Below are positions 35,152 to 44,571 of a stretch of 64,000 bases of DNA, piece after piece. The stretch is from UBA6168 sp964423205 (GTDB taxonomy: Bacteria; Bacteroidota; Bacteroidia; Chitinophagales; Saprospiraceae). Each line of letters begins with the position of its first letter. Position 1 is the first letter of the stretch. The DNA lies in the NCBI GenBank assembly GCA_964423205.1, contig CAYRDX010000016.1:7730-71729 (forward strand), given 5' to 3'. The notes under the pieces were generated by a model. The model worked only from the letters and a program-made list of their open reading frames with translations. It was not told the origin of the DNA and did no database searches. Made by a program: the position numbers and the translations under genes.

Positions 35152-36465
35152 TCATTTCTTTTCCAGGCTTAGAACCGCTTCTCTGAATTGGTTTCCCCTG
35201 TCTTCATAATTTTTAAAAAGGTCGAAGCTCGCACAGGCTGGACTCAATAAGACCACATCTCCTGCTTCAGCATGTAAGGCAGATTTTCTGACGGCCTCTT
35301 CTGCACTTTTAGCTTCTTCAATAATTCTGAGGTCCTCAGAAAAGACCTTAATCAGTTTGCTGTTGTCCGCCCCCAGGCAAATCAGTGCTTTCACTTTTTC
35401 CCTTACAAGCTCCCGGACTGGACTGTAATCATTGCCTTTGTCGGTTCCACCTGCTATCCAGATGACCGGCTTTTGCATGGCTTTCAATGCGTAGTAAACT
35501 GAGTCCACATTGGTTGCCTTGCTGTCGTTGATGTATTCCACACCATCCAGGGTTCCAACTAATTCCAGGCGATGCGGTACCGTTACAAAAGTTTCAAGTC
35601 CCTTCTGAATGGTCGCAGCATCCATCCCAACTTTCATTGCCGCTGTTATGGCACAGGCAGCATTGAAAAAATTGTGTGGTCCCTTTAGCGAACATTTTCG
35701 CATATCGAAGGTGGCGTTACCCATAAAGAATTCTTCAACTTTTTCAAAGTGGTTTGGAATTTCAATCAACTCAGGCCCTTCAATCGGCTGCCGTTTTCTG
35801 TAGGCATTCATTTCAGCATCGTCGGCATTCAGAATGAAAACATCTCCTTTTCCCTGATTCATGGCAATGCGAAACTTTGACCGGACATAGTTTTCCATTT
35901 TGTACTCATACCTGTCCAGATGATCTGGGGTGATATTGAGCAAAATGGCTATGTCGGGGCGGAACGTTTCAATACCATCCAATTGAAAGCTACTGAGCTC
36001 AAGCACATGGTATTTGTAAGTGTCGCCGATTACATTTCTTGCAAAGCTGTATCCTACATTGCCACCCAGTGCCACATTATAACCTGCTGTTTTCAGCAGA
36101 TGATGAGTCAGCATGGTTGTAGTCGTTTTGCCATTGCTACCCGTTATGCCAATAATGGTGGCCTTAGTGAATTGGCCGGCAAACTCGATTTCAGAAATCA
36201 CCTTTTTGCCCTGCTTCCGCAATTCGACAACCAGCGGGTTGTTATCCGGAATGCCCGGGCTTTTCATGATGACATCTGCGTCCGAGATGCGCTCCCAAGT
36301 GTGTTTGCCTTCCTCGTGTGGAATGGCATGTTGTTCCAGTTCATTCTTGTAGTTCTCTTTAATCTTTCCAGCATCCGTTACGAACACTTCCCAATGGTGG
36401 TATTTCGCGAGCAACGCCGTCCCTACCCCACTTTCACCCGCTCCAAGAATGCTTATCTTTTTCAT
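35152..36465 (-). CDS. murD: UDP-N-acetylmuramoyl-L-alanine--D-glutamate ligase
   Basis: 437 residues. 'ISILGAGESGVGTALLAKYH' binds UDP, 'IIGITGSNGKTTTTMLTHHL' (about 105-124) is the P-loop, and 'INDSKATNVDSVYYAL' and 'LLSPACASFDLFKNYEDRGN' are MurD-specific. It adds D-Glu to UDP-MurNAc-L-Ala. 23-25 bp separate it from mraY and ftsW. Confidence 0.98.
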   Translation of the reverse strand: MKKISILGAGESGVGTALLAKYHHWEVFVTDAGKIKENYKNELEQHAIPHEEGKHTWERISDADVIMKSPGIPDNNPLVVELRKQGKKVISEIEFAGQFTKATIIGITGSNGKTTTTMLTHHLLKTAGYNVALGGNVGYSFARNVIGDTYKYHVLELSSFQLDGIETFRPDIAILLNITPDHLDRYEYKMENYVRSKFRIAMNQGKGDVFILNADDAEMNAYRKRQPIEGPELIEIPNHFEKVEEFFMGNATFDMRKCSLKGPHNFFNAACAITAAMKVGMDAATIQKGLETFVTVPHRLELVGTLDGVEYINDSKATNVDSVYYALKAMQKPVIWIAGGTDKGNDYSPVRELVREKVKALICLGADNSKLIKVFSEDLRIIEEAKSAEEAVRKSALHAEAGDVVLLSPACASFDLFKNYEDRGNQFREAVLSLEKK

Positions 36466-36488
36466 GGCAATATTGTTTGTCCGGACTT

Positions 36489-37745
36489 CTACCGGATTTT
36501 CAGTGTCAATAGTGTCAGGGCAACCAGCAGTACACTTATGATCCAGAACCTCGTCACTATCTTGGCTTCAGGGTATCCCTTTTTCTGATAGTGATGATGC
36601 AGTGGCGACATCAGGAATACTCTCCTGCCTTCACCGTAAATCTTCTTGGTTATTTTAAACCAGGTCACCTGTATCATGACGGACAGATTTTCGGCGAAGA
36701 AAATCCCGCACAGCAGTGGAATTAAAAGCTCCTTGCGAAGCAAAATGGCCATAGCAGCGATAATACCCCCCAATGTCAGGCTACCCGTATCACCCATGAA
36801 TACTGCCGCCGGATAAGAATTATACCAGAGAAATCCGATACAAGCTCCAAGGAATACAGCGGCAAATACGACCATCTCTCCTGCTCCCGGCAGATAAAAC
36901 ACGTTGAGGTAATCTGCCAGGATGACGTGGCCGGAAACGTAAGCGAATATGGCCAGTGCCACACCAATGACACTGCTCACTCCCGTCGCCAGCCCGTCAA
37001 GCCCGTCTGTCAAATTAGCTGCGTTGGACACCGCCGTGATGACGATGATGACCAACGGTATAAAAACAATCCAAACATATTTTAAAGCCTTTTCTCTTTC
37101 GAACGGCAGTATGCGTGCATAGTCCAACTGGTTGTTTTTAAAAAACGGCACGTTGGTGATGAAGGCCTTCGAATGAATCATTTCAAGTGTATCGCCTCTC
37201 GCATCTTCAGCGAGATAGGTTTTTCCGACCAGGGGATAACCTGATTCTTCGGCAGTTTCTATATCCTGGCGGATGGTTATTTCATCACTCGATAACATCG
37301 TCGTGGCCACTATCAATCCACAGCCTATCTGGCCGATAATTTTGAATTTACCACTGAGTCCTTTTTTGTTTTTGCGAAAAACCTTGATGTAGTCATCCAC
37401 AAAACCGATAATGGCCATCCAGGTGGTCACCAAGAGCATGACCAGCACATAGATGTTTTCAAGGTTGGCCACCAATAAGATGGGTATCACAATGCCCATT
37501 ACTATGATGACTCCACCCATAGTTGGTGTGCCCTTTTTTTCAAGCTGGCCATGAAGGCCAAGGTCTCTGACATCTTCACCTATCTGCAACTGTTGCAGAA
37601 AAACTATTATCCGTTTACCCCATATCGTGGTAATGATTAATGCAAGCAGCATCCCCATACCCGCCCTGAAAGACAGATAACTCCACAGTCCGGCTCCCGG
37701 AATGTCGAAGTTGGTCTGTAGCCAATCAAATAAATAGACGAGCAT
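36489..37745 (-). CDS. mraY: Phospho-N-acetylmuramoyl-pentapeptide transferase
   Basis: 418 residues, about ten transmembrane helices. 'GTPTMGGVIIV', 'IGFVDDYIKVFRKNKKGLSG' (paired Asp), 'ANLTDGLDGLATG' and 'MSPLHHHYQKKGYPEAK' are the MraY signatures. It moves phospho-MurNAc-pentapeptide onto undecaprenyl phosphate to give lipid I. As in other Bacteroidota the protein is longer than the E. coli one (360), with a periplasmic insert near 165-215 ('IRQDIETAEESGYPLVGKTY'). It is preceded by a 187-bp gap holding a terminator. Confidence 0.97.
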   Translation of the reverse strand: MLVYLFDWLQTNFDIPGAGLWSYLSFRAGMGMLLALIITTIWGKRIIVFLQQLQIGEDVRDLGLHGQLEKKGTPTMGGVIIVMGIVIPILLVANLENIYVLVMLLVTTWMAIIGFVDDYIKVFRKNKKGLSGKFKIIGQIGCGLIVATTMLSSDEITIRQDIETAEESGYPLVGKTYLAEDARGDTLEMIHSKAFITNVPFFKNNQLDYARILPFEREKALKYVWIVFIPLVIIVITAVSNAANLTDGLDGLATGVSSVIGVALAIFAYVSGHVILADYLNVFYLPGAGEMVVFAAVFLGACIGFLWYNSYPAAVFMGDTGSLTLGGIIAAMAILLRKELLIPLLCGIFFAENLSVMIQVTWFKITKKIYGEGRRVFLMSPLHHHYQKKGYPEAKIVTRFWIISVLLVALTLLTLKIR

Positions 37746-37811
37746 GGTTTATTCGTTTCTTTGTTTGCGTTGAGTAATATCTAGTTTCATTCTCAACTAT
37801 TACAGATGCAG

Positions 37812-37847
37812 AAAAAACAGCGGACTTAATTGACTTCCAGTCCGCTG
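37812..37847 (-). terminator. Terminator hairpin inside the dcw cluster, between murE and mraY
   Basis: CAGCGGACT (839-847 on the reverse) and AGTCCGCTG pair perfectly over 9 bp (37818-37826 with 37839-37847), followed on the minus strand by TTTTTTC. It lies 86 bp after murE, inside the only large gap among the mur genes. Confidence 0.88.
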
Positions 37848-37932
37848 CATTATTCTGCGTTCAGTCTGAGAAATGCAGGCTCTTATTTGGAGCCCGTTAG
37901 AAACAGTTATTCTTGTGAAGCTTTGGATGCTT

Positions 37933-39390
37933 TTATCCAAGTTCTTCCTTCAGTATTGATTTATCGTCAAATGGGTGGCGAACCCCGTTGATTTCCTGAT
38001 ACTTTTCGTGTCCTTTTCCTGCTACCAGGATGACATCTCCCTGAGTAGCCAGTTGACAGGCGGTTCTTATAGCCTGGTGCCTGTTTTCAATACTCATGGT
38101 CTTCTTTGTCGAAGTTGGTGGCACTCCTTTCTCAATTTCTGCAATAATGGCCGAAGGATTTTCTGTCCTCGGATTATCGGAAGTGATGATAACCAGGTCG
38201 CTGTTGTTGCAGGCCACCTTGGCCATCAACGGACGTTTGGTTTTATCCCGATCTCCACCGCAACCAAAAACTGTTATCACTTTACCACGACCTCTTTGCA
38301 GATTGACAATGGTTTGAAGAACTTTTTCCAGTGCATCAGGTGTGTGCGCATAATCCACGATTCCGATGACCTTTTTCTGCTCCTGCAATACATAGTCAAA
38401 TCTCCCTTCTGCAGCTTTCAGGCTGCTCAGTACTTTGAGAACCTCCATTTTATCCTTTCCCAGCAGGGTTCCCACTGCATAGGCAGCCAGCAGGTTGTAA
38501 GCGTTGAATTCGCCAATCAAGCGGGCATGAACTTCAAGCCCGTCGATGTCGAGCTGAAGGCCTGTGAGATTGTTTTCCATCAACCGGCCTTTGAATTCAG
38601 CCTGCCGACGAAGAGCAAATCCAAATTTTTTGGCTGCTGTGTTTTGCAGCATGACTTTGCCCCTTTTGTCGTCGAAGTTTGCTAATGCAAAGGCAGAAGG
38701 GGAAAGATTGTCAAAGAACATTTTTTTGGCTTCTATGTAAGCCTTGAATGTTTTGTGGTAGTCGAGGTGCTCGTGGCTGATGTTGGTAAAAACGCCGCCG
38801 GCAAATTGAAGGCCTGCGATACGCTTTTGCACCACAGCATGTGAGCTAACCTCCATAAAAGCGTATTCACAGCCCTCCTGTACCATCTGCTTGATCAGTA
38901 AGTTGATAGACTCCGCATCCGGTGTTGTGTGTGTAGCTGTAGTTCTTTTCTCAGAGACCCGGTTTTCAATAGTAGAAATGAGACCAGTGCGATATCCTAA
39001 TCCGGAAAATAAATCATAGAGTAATGTTACAGTGGTAGTTTTGCCGTTCGTTCCCGTTACTCCGACAAGTTTTAGCTGGGATGAAGGTTTGTCATAAAAG
39101 TTGGAAGCCATGAAACCAAACGCTTCAGCACTGTCGCCAACTTTCACAAAGGTTGTCCCTATGTCAGTATTGTCGGGCAATTCCTCACAGAGTATGGCAG
39201 TTGCACCATTTTGAATTGCCTGTTCAATGAACTTGTGACCATCAGCTACCGTCCCTTTTATGGCAGCAAACAGATAATTATCTTTTACTTTTCTGCTGTC
39301 TAATGTCAAGCCTTCAATTGTCGAGTCCTTTTTCCCAACTACCTCACAGAAACCAAGGCTTTCGATTATTTCGCTCAGTTTTTTCACCAT
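37933..39390 (-). CDS. murE: UDP-MurNAc-tripeptide synthetase (meso-DAP-adding)
   Basis: 485 residues. 'LVGVTGTNGKTTTVTLLYDL' (about 110-129) is the P-loop. 'VFTNISHEHLDYHKTF' and 'GIVDYAHTPDALEKVL' are conserved. 'TSDNPRTENPSAII' (about 405) holds the DNPR motif that marks the meso-diaminopimelate class rather than the lysine class. It adds meso-DAP as third residue of the stem peptide. It starts 8 bp after ftsI. Confidence 0.97.
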   Translation of the reverse strand: MVKKLSEIIESLGFCEVVGKKDSTIEGLTLDSRKVKDNYLFAAIKGTVADGHKFIEQAIQNGATAILCEELPDNTDIGTTFVKVGDSAEAFGFMASNFYDKPSSQLKLVGVTGTNGKTTTVTLLYDLFSGLGYRTGLISTIENRVSEKRTTATHTTPDAESINLLIKQMVQEGCEYAFMEVSSHAVVQKRIAGLQFAGGVFTNISHEHLDYHKTFKAYIEAKKMFFDNLSPSAFALANFDDKRGKVMLQNTAAKKFGFALRRQAEFKGRLMENNLTGLQLDIDGLEVHARLIGEFNAYNLLAAYAVGTLLGKDKMEVLKVLSSLKAAEGRFDYVLQEQKKVIGIVDYAHTPDALEKVLQTIVNLQRGRGKVITVFGCGGDRDKTKRPLMAKVACNNSDLVIITSDNPRTENPSAIIAEIEKGVPPTSTKKTMSIENRHQAIRTACQLATQGDVILVAGKGHEKYQEINGVRHPFDDKSILKEELG

Positions 39391-39398
39391 ATTCTTTT

Positions 39399-41540
39399 TT
39401 AGCCAACTCTTAGTACTACAGTCTGCCCACCTGCCCTTGTACCGGGCCTAATGGATTGTTGTCTTACTTTTCCATAACTTCCATTGACCCTCACACGCAA
39501 CCCTTTGTTTTCCATCAAGTAAATGGCATCCCTCAAACCCATGCCGAGAACATTGGGTACCGTTCTATCTCCAACCGGCAATCTCATCATTTTCAGGCTA
39601 TCCGGAGCTACGGCCTTAAGTACTGCCCAGTCACCTTCTGAGCGATTGACATAGTCAACCCGCAATTCTTTGAGAATACGCCGCAAATCAGGCATATACC
39701 CTGCGTCGTAAGATGGCATGAGCCTTGACTCCAAGGGAAGTTTTTTGGAGGCATTGACGACGGGGTATAACTCTACCTCCGTGGCCATAGCTTTATCAGC
39801 TATTTCTCTGAATACCGGAAGAGCAACCTGGCCCCCATAATAACCGGCTTCTTTGGGTTTGCTGATGAGAACTAAGCAAGAGTAAACAGGATTATCGGCA
39901 GGGAAATAACCTGCAAAAGATGCCTGATAACCTTTAACCTGTGTTTTGTTTTCGAGGCGCTGATAACCCAACTGGGCAGTTCCCGTTTTTCCCGCAAATT
40001 TGTAAGCGGAAGACCTCAACGAATAAGCTGTACCCCAAACACTGTCAACCACTCCTTCCATCATGGATTTCACGTGCTTTATGGTTTTCTTGGAAGCAAT
40101 GCGACCTTTGATTTCGGTTACCGGGAATTTCTTCGTAGTAATACCATACTTCTGGATTTCCCTGACCATGAAAGGTTTAACATACACACCATCGTTGGCA
40201 ACAGCGTTATAAAAAGCAAGTAATTGCAAGGGAGTCACTGTGAGTTCGTATCCCATTGCCATCCAGGGCAAAGTTGTACCACTCCATCCATCTTCTGAGG
40301 AATAGGGGCGTTTCACAAAAGGAGTCGGCTCCCCGTTCATTTCTATGCCCGTGGGAACGGTAAGATAAAAGTCGTTGAGGCGCTGAATGTACCTTTCCGC
40401 CCTGTTTTTAGTGCCATAATTCTCATAGACCAATTTTGAAATACCGACGTTCGAAGACATTTCAAAAGCCTGCTTAATAGTGACGTTATTAAGCGTGTGG
40501 GGATAGGCATCCTGCAATTCTGATTCAAAATACTGGGTTCTCCCCTGTTCCAGATCCACGCTGTCATTTGGGTTAATGTATCCATCCTCCAGCAAGGCCA
40601 TTACAGAAGCAAGTTTAAATGTCGAACCTGGTTCCGTTGCTGTGCCTATAGCGTAATTGTAAATTTCCCAAAGTTGCCCTTCGCGTGTCCAACCCAGATT
40701 GGCGACTGCTTTTATGGCTCCCGACTTTACATCTATGAGAATAGCCGTTCCGTACTCCGCCTGGTGCCGAATCATTGCTTTTGCAAGGGCATTTTCAGTG
40801 ATGTCCTGCAGATTGATATCTATGGTAGTAACCACATCCTTCCCGCTCCTTGGCTCTATTTTGGTCAGGTCATTTATGGGTATCCACATGCCATCGCCAA
40901 CCCTGTACATCAATTGTGTACCAGCTTCCCCCCTGAGGTATTCATCAAAAAATCCTTCCAGACCTACACTGATGGTATCGCCGCTTGTGTAACCAATGGT
41001 TCGGTTAGCCAAAATCCTGAACGGTCTTTCCCGTCTGTAATGTTGATTGGCGATGAATCCGCCTCGGAACTGTCCAAGGTTGAAAAGAGGGAACGTACTC
41101 ATGAGTTCTTTCTCCTCAAGCGTAGCGTCTTTTTTCAGCAGTATGTACCTTTTTCCGGCATCCCGTTGAGCCTGCAAGAACTCTTTCATTCCGCCGGGAG
41201 TGTATTCCGGGTTAATAAAGGTGGCAATGCAATAAGCAAGGCTGTCGATGTTGGCATTCCAGCTTGCAGAATCAATAGCAGATGAGTTTGGGTCGAATCC
41301 TATGTTGTAGAAAGGCATGGAAGTAGCCAGAAGGCTTCCATCTTCGGTTAAAATGTTACCGCGTTCTGCCTCAAGGGGCACTTCCCTAATGTACAATTCC
41401 TCACCCTTGCTTCTCCACTTATCCCCCTCTATGATGGAAATTTTAATGGCTTGCGCAAAAATTGCAATGGCCACCATCACCACACCCACCAGCACGATGT
41501 ACACACGGACAAGAACTTCATTTTTAGCGTTGAAAGCCAT
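39399..41540 (-). CDS. ftsI: Septal penicillin-binding protein (class B transpeptidase, PASTA)
   Basis: 713 residues from the ATG at 41538-41540 (MAFNAKNEVLVRVYIVLVGV), which puts the single transmembrane helix at about 10-32. The frame opens farther up to 41606, but that adds a 22-residue basic prefix not usual here. The PBP dimerisation domain is at about 45-215. The transpeptidase domain has STFK (about 305), SSN (about 362) and KTG (about 518). A PASTA domain closes the protein (about 650-713). FtsI cross-links septal peptidoglycan in the periplasm together with FtsW. Confidence 0.95.
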   Translation of the reverse strand: MAFNAKNEVLVRVYIVLVGVVMVAIAIFAQAIKISIIEGDKWRSKGEELYIREVPLEAERGNILTEDGSLLATSMPFYNIGFDPNSSAIDSASWNANIDSLAYCIATFINPEYTPGGMKEFLQAQRDAGKRYILLKKDATLEEKELMSTFPLFNLGQFRGGFIANQHYRRERPFRILANRTIGYTSGDTISVGLEGFFDEYLRGEAGTQLMYRVGDGMWIPINDLTKIEPRSGKDVVTTIDINLQDITENALAKAMIRHQAEYGTAILIDVKSGAIKAVANLGWTREGQLWEIYNYAIGTATEPGSTFKLASVMALLEDGYINPNDSVDLEQGRTQYFESELQDAYPHTLNNVTIKQAFEMSSNVGISKLVYENYGTKNRAERYIQRLNDFYLTVPTGIEMNGEPTPFVKRPYSSEDGWSGTTLPWMAMGYELTVTPLQLLAFYNAVANDGVYVKPFMVREIQKYGITTKKFPVTEIKGRIASKKTIKHVKSMMEGVVDSVWGTAYSLRSSAYKFAGKTGTAQLGYQRLENKTQVKGYQASFAGYFPADNPVYSCLVLISKPKEAGYYGGQVALPVFREIADKAMATEVELYPVVNASKKLPLESRLMPSYDAGYMPDLRRILKELRVDYVNRSEGDWAVLKAVAPDSLKMMRLPVGDRTVPNVLGMGLRDAIYLMENKGLRVRVNGSYGKVRQQSIRPGTRAGGQTVVLRVG

Positions 41541-41620
41541 GAATCGCAGTTGTTTTCTTGAAAAATGCCGGCCCGGTTTACATAAGAACATTCTCCGGGC
41601 CGACACATTCGTATGTTTGT

Positions 41621-41941
41621 TTACTCTTCCGCTTGAATAATTTTCACCCTTCCAGCAGATTTTTTCAACCCCATTGATGCGACATCCTCACCAATCTCCG
41701 AAAGACGGCTTTCAAACATCAGTTCTGATTTAATGGAATTGTATTGCCTTTTGAGTTCTTTTACATCCCTTTGCAGGACCTGTATGTTGCGGACCTGCTT
41801 TTCTGCGAAATGTGTATTGGCTATATAAATGACGGCGAGAAATCCCAGGAACAGTACGAAAGGCAAATTCTTCAAAACCGCGGACGCACTCATGTTCCCG
41901 ATTTCGAAATAGTTCCCGAATGATTTTTTTTTCTTAGCCAT
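41621..41941 (-). CDS. ftsL: FtsL-like divisome protein
   Basis: About 106 residues from ATG 41939-41941 (MAKKKKSFGNYFE); an ATG six codons earlier (41959) is also possible. A basic cytoplasmic tail precedes one transmembrane helix (about 29-46, 'PFVLFLGFLAVIYIANTH') and a periplasmic coiled coil ('NIQVLQRDVKELKRQYNSIK'). This is the FtsL/FtsB-like layout. FtsL joins FtsB and FtsQ and activates FtsWI. Position between rsmH and ftsI supports the name, since sequence identity in the family is low. Confidence 0.85.
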   Translation of the reverse strand: MAKKKKSFGNYFEIGNMSASAVLKNLPFVLFLGFLAVIYIANTHFAEKQVRNIQVLQRDVKELKRQYNSIKSELMFESRLSEIGEDVASMGLKKSAGRVKIIQAEE

Positions 41942-42066
41942 CGCCTGCCAATTTTCCATTGCCGGAAATCAAGCCAACTGAAAGCCATACTTGCTTTCCA
42001 GATTATTAAAACAATTGCTTTCTCCGGTTTCTCATAACTGCTGTCCAACCTTCCTGCGTGTGTCCT

Positions 42067-42963
42067 TTAGTTCTTAATGCCCACTCTCATTTTAGCACTT
42101 CTTGCTCTCGGGTTTATTTTTATTTCCTCCTCCGAGGGCACAACTACACCTTTATATAATAATGTGAAAGGCCTTTCAATTTTTCCGTAAAAGTCACTCC
42201 TGACCACACCTTCCACATTTCCTGTTTTCAAAAGATTCTTAACCATCCTGTCTTCCAGGGAGTGATAAGATATAACCACCAATCTTCCTCCTGGCTTCAG
42301 CAACTTTCCGGAAGCTTCGAGGAAATCACGCAAGGCGCCCATTTCATCGTTTACTTCAATTCTCAAAGCCTGAAAAACCTGTGACAAGTACCTACTCTTG
42401 AATCCTCGAATCACTGGCTGTATTACCCTAAGGAAATCGCCAATGGTCCTGATTTCTTTTACTTCCCGTTCCTCAACAATTTTTTGCGCCAGCGTTTTGG
42501 CGTTTCTCACTTCACCGAAGTCACTGAATAGTTTTTGTAATTCGGCAATGCTGTATGAATTTACAATTGTGGCTGCAGTAACCTCTTCTGATTGATTCAT
42601 GCGCATATCCAACTCGGCGTCGAATCTGTAGGAAAATCCTCTTTCTGCCTCGTCGATCTGATGCGATGAAACGCCCAGGTCAGCCAGCACCCCATCCAAC
42701 TCTTTAACCCCATGCAACCTCATAAATCGCTCGATGAACCTGAAATTGTGGTGATTAAAAATAAATCTTTCATCTTCCAACAAATTCCGGAGAGCATCAT
42801 CGTCCTGGTCGAATCCATACAATCTCCCATTACCATCCAATCCATTCAAAATAAGCCTGCTATGTCCGCCCCCGCCAAAAGTCGCATCAACATACCTTCC
42901 ACCTGGCTTTAATGCCAGCGCTTCAATGCAAGCTTTTGCCAATACTGGTTCGTGGTAACTCAT
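42067..42963 (-). CDS. rsmH: 16S rRNA (cytosine1402-N4)-methyltransferase
   Basis: 298 residues. 'YHEPVLAKACIEAL' start, the SAM-binding 'YVDATFGGGGHSRLIL', 'GVLADLGVSSHQIDEAERGF' and 'LVVISYHSLEDRMVKNLL' are RsmH (MraW) signatures. It methylates C1402 in the decoding centre. It is 11 bp after mraZ. Confidence 0.97.
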   Translation of the reverse strand: MSYHEPVLAKACIEALALKPGGRYVDATFGGGGHSRLILNGLDGNGRLYGFDQDDDALRNLLEDERFIFNHHNFRFIERFMRLHGVKELDGVLADLGVSSHQIDEAERGFSYRFDAELDMRMNQSEEVTAATIVNSYSIAELQKLFSDFGEVRNAKTLAQKIVEEREVKEIRTIGDFLRVIQPVIRGFKSRYLSQVFQALRIEVNDEMGALRDFLEASGKLLKPGGRLVVISYHSLEDRMVKNLLKTGNVEGVVRSDFYGKIERPFTLLYKGVVVPSEEEIKINPRARSAKMRVGIKN

Positions 42964-42974
42964 AGGCCTGGAAT

Positions 42975-43448
42975 TTACTGCTCTCCTTGTAAAGACCTTA
43001 CAGAAGCACCACCCATTAGTTTTTGCGCCAAGCTGAGGTATCTCTCCTGAGTCATCCGCATATGCTCTTCAAATGCTGCAGGTTCCCAAATCTCAATCTT
43101 GTCGGTAACACAATGAAACACGACATCGGTCTCGATATTAGCCCACTGAAGATGTCCGTTGGGAAAATTAAGCCTGTCTGCATTGTCTTTCCTGAGCAGA
43201 GATACCAAATGAAAATATTGCCTCTTGAAAAGGCGGCTTTCAGTATCAAAATCATTGAGCATGCTTACACTTGTCGACTCCTGGTCCCAAACTTTTTTAG
43301 GATAAAGAATCAAACAACTTTCAAATCCTTGCTTTACGATAAAATTATCCCTGTCCTCAACGGGAAGTTGGTCAAGAAAATCGGAAGGCAATCTTAACCT
43401 TCCTTTCGAATCGACCTTGCAGGAATATGTACCGTAAAACTGATACAT
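42975..43448 (-). CDS. mraZ: Transcriptional regulator MraZ
   Basis: 157 residues, two AbrB-like MraZ halves. 'GTYSCKVDSKGRLRLPSDFL' (about 5-24) is the first DNA-binding DxKGRxxxP motif. The second half is diverged: 'LLRKDNADRLNFPNGHLQWA' replaces the usual D.qGRi.iP. MraZ binds repeated TGGGN boxes upstream of its own gene and tunes the dcw operon. Five such boxes are visible in the upstream region here (43491-43515 and 43651-43665). It is the first gene of the cluster. Confidence 0.95.
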   Translation of the reverse strand: MYQFYGTYSCKVDSKGRLRLPSDFLDQLPVEDRDNFIVKQGFESCLILYPKKVWDQESTSVSMLNDFDTESRLFKRQYFHLVSLLRKDNADRLNFPNGHLQWANIETDVVFHCVTDKIEIWEPAAFEEHMRMTQERYLSLAQKLMGGASVRSLQGEQ

Positions 43449-43490
43449 TGCACAATTTGGATGAATAATGGCCCAAACTTAATTTATTTT

Positions 43491-43515
43491 CTCCACAAAT
43501 CCCCACTTCCTCCCA
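43491..43515 (-). promoter_or_regulatory. MraZ operator: three TGGGN-type boxes at 10-bp period
   Basis: On the minus strand TGGGA (43511-43515), TGGGG (43501-43505) and TGGAG (43491-43495) are separated by exactly five bases each, the spacing known for MraZ repeats in E. coli. They lie 43-67 bp before the mraZ ATG. Confidence 0.75.
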
Positions 43516-43650
43516 CCATTATATTAAAAAAAGTTTTCCACATTATTTTTTAAATAAGAAAAAATACTAATTTATCAACAAATTAATTAATATCCTATCG
43601 CTATTTGACGACAAATTCTTTATCAGCGATTGTTGCACGGAAAATAAATG

Positions 43651-43665
43651 TCCCACTTTCCCCCA
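43651..43665 (-). promoter_or_regulatory. Second MraZ-like box pair
   Basis: TGGGG (43661-43665) and TGGGA (43651-43655) on the minus strand, again at a 10-bp period, about 200 bp before mraZ. The 331-bp region 43449-43779 is otherwise very AT-rich (43520-43620), with no clear TAnnTTTG box. Confidence 0.5.
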
Positions 43666-43718
43666 CAAGCAGTGGAAAAAAGTGGCAATTACAATAAACT
43701 TGAAAATTGAAAAGGGTC

Positions 43719-43751
43719 GGTTGCCGGCTTAATGAATGTTTTCAGGCAACC
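43719..43751 (-). terminator. Possible terminator after the glycosyltransferase gene
   Basis: GGTTGCC (43719-43725) pairs with GGCAACC (43745-43751) around a 19-base loop. Only a broken T-run follows on the minus strand, so this is weak. Confidence 0.35.
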
Positions 43752-43779
43752 AAAGGATAAATCCGGGATGGGAAGCTAA

Positions 43780-44571
43780 TTAATTTGTGTTTTCAGCCAC
43801 AGCATTTTCTTCATACTTAGTGTCCAGTTCTTGGCTTTCTTGTTTTCTAAAAGAGGCGAAGATACTGATCCATTTCATCTGAAGCACACCCCAAATTGCT
43901 TCTCTTACAATGCTTTTGGACATTTTAGAACTGCCTTCTATTCTGTCGGTAAAAGTGATGGGTATTTCACGGATTTTAAAACCCAGAAGTTTGGAGGCGA
44001 ATTTCATTTCTATTTGAAAAGCGTACCCAATAAACTTAATCTTATCGAGGTCTATTGTTTCAAGCACTTCCCTTTTGTACCCAACAAATCCTGCCGTAGG
44101 GTCCTTTATCCACATCCAAGTAATCATTCTAACGTAGTAGGAAGCACCCAGAGAAAGTACCAACCTATCCATTGGCCAGTTGACGCATTTCCCTCCCTTT
44201 ACGTATCTGGAGCCCACAATAACATCTGTTTTGCCATTCTGGAGTTCCTCCAACATTCTTAGTAGATCCAGTGGATTATGGGAAAAATCACAATCCATTT
44301 CAAAGATGTAATCATAGCCCCTTTCCAGTCCCCACTGGAAACCAAAAATGTATGCCGTTCCTAAACCGAGTTTACCACTTCTTTCATGCAGAAAAAGGGT
44401 ATTGGAAAATGATTCTTGCTGTTCTTTCACCAAATCGGCAGTGCCGTCCGGTGAGCCATCATCAACAACAAGAATATCGAATCGGACGGGAAGAGCATGT
44501 ACTGCCTTAATCATGGCAACTACATTTTCACGCTCTTTATAAGTAGGAATAATGACAAGGTTCTTTGACAC
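43780..44571 (-). CDS. Polyprenol-phosphate mannosyl/glucosyltransferase-like GT2
   Basis: 263 residues, GT-A fold. 'LVIIPTYKERENVVAMIKAV' starts the nucleotide site, 'ILVVDDGSPDGTADLV' and 'YIFEMDCDFSHNPLDL' (D-x-D) bind the metal and sugar nucleotide, and 'DPTAGFVGYKREVL' and 'FAFQIEMK'-type 'YAFQIEMKFA' are family motifs of dolichol-phosphate mannose synthases. It lacks the C-terminal membrane helices of some relatives, so it should be a peripheral enzyme. It makes polyprenyl-P-sugar as donor for periplasmic glycosylation; the sugar itself is not determined by sequence. The ATG is at 44569-44571. Confidence 0.9.
   Translation of the reverse strand: MSKNLVIIPTYKERENVVAMIKAVHALPVRFDILVVDDGSPDGTADLVKEQQESFSNTLFLHERSGKLGLGTAYIFGFQWGLERGYDYIFEMDCDFSHNPLDLLRMLEELQNGKTDVIVGSRYVKGGKCVNWPMDRLVLSLGASYYVRMITWMWIKDPTAGFVGYKREVLETIDLDKIKFIGYAFQIEMKFASKLLGFKIREIPITFTDRIEGSSKMSKSIVREAIWGVLQMKWISIFASFRKQESQELDTKYEENAVAENTN

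Noticed and set aside
41541..41606. Longer FtsI with 22 more N-terminal residues
   Set aside because: The prefix is basic and lacks similarity to normal FtsI starts. The ATG at 41540 puts the transmembrane helix at its usual place.
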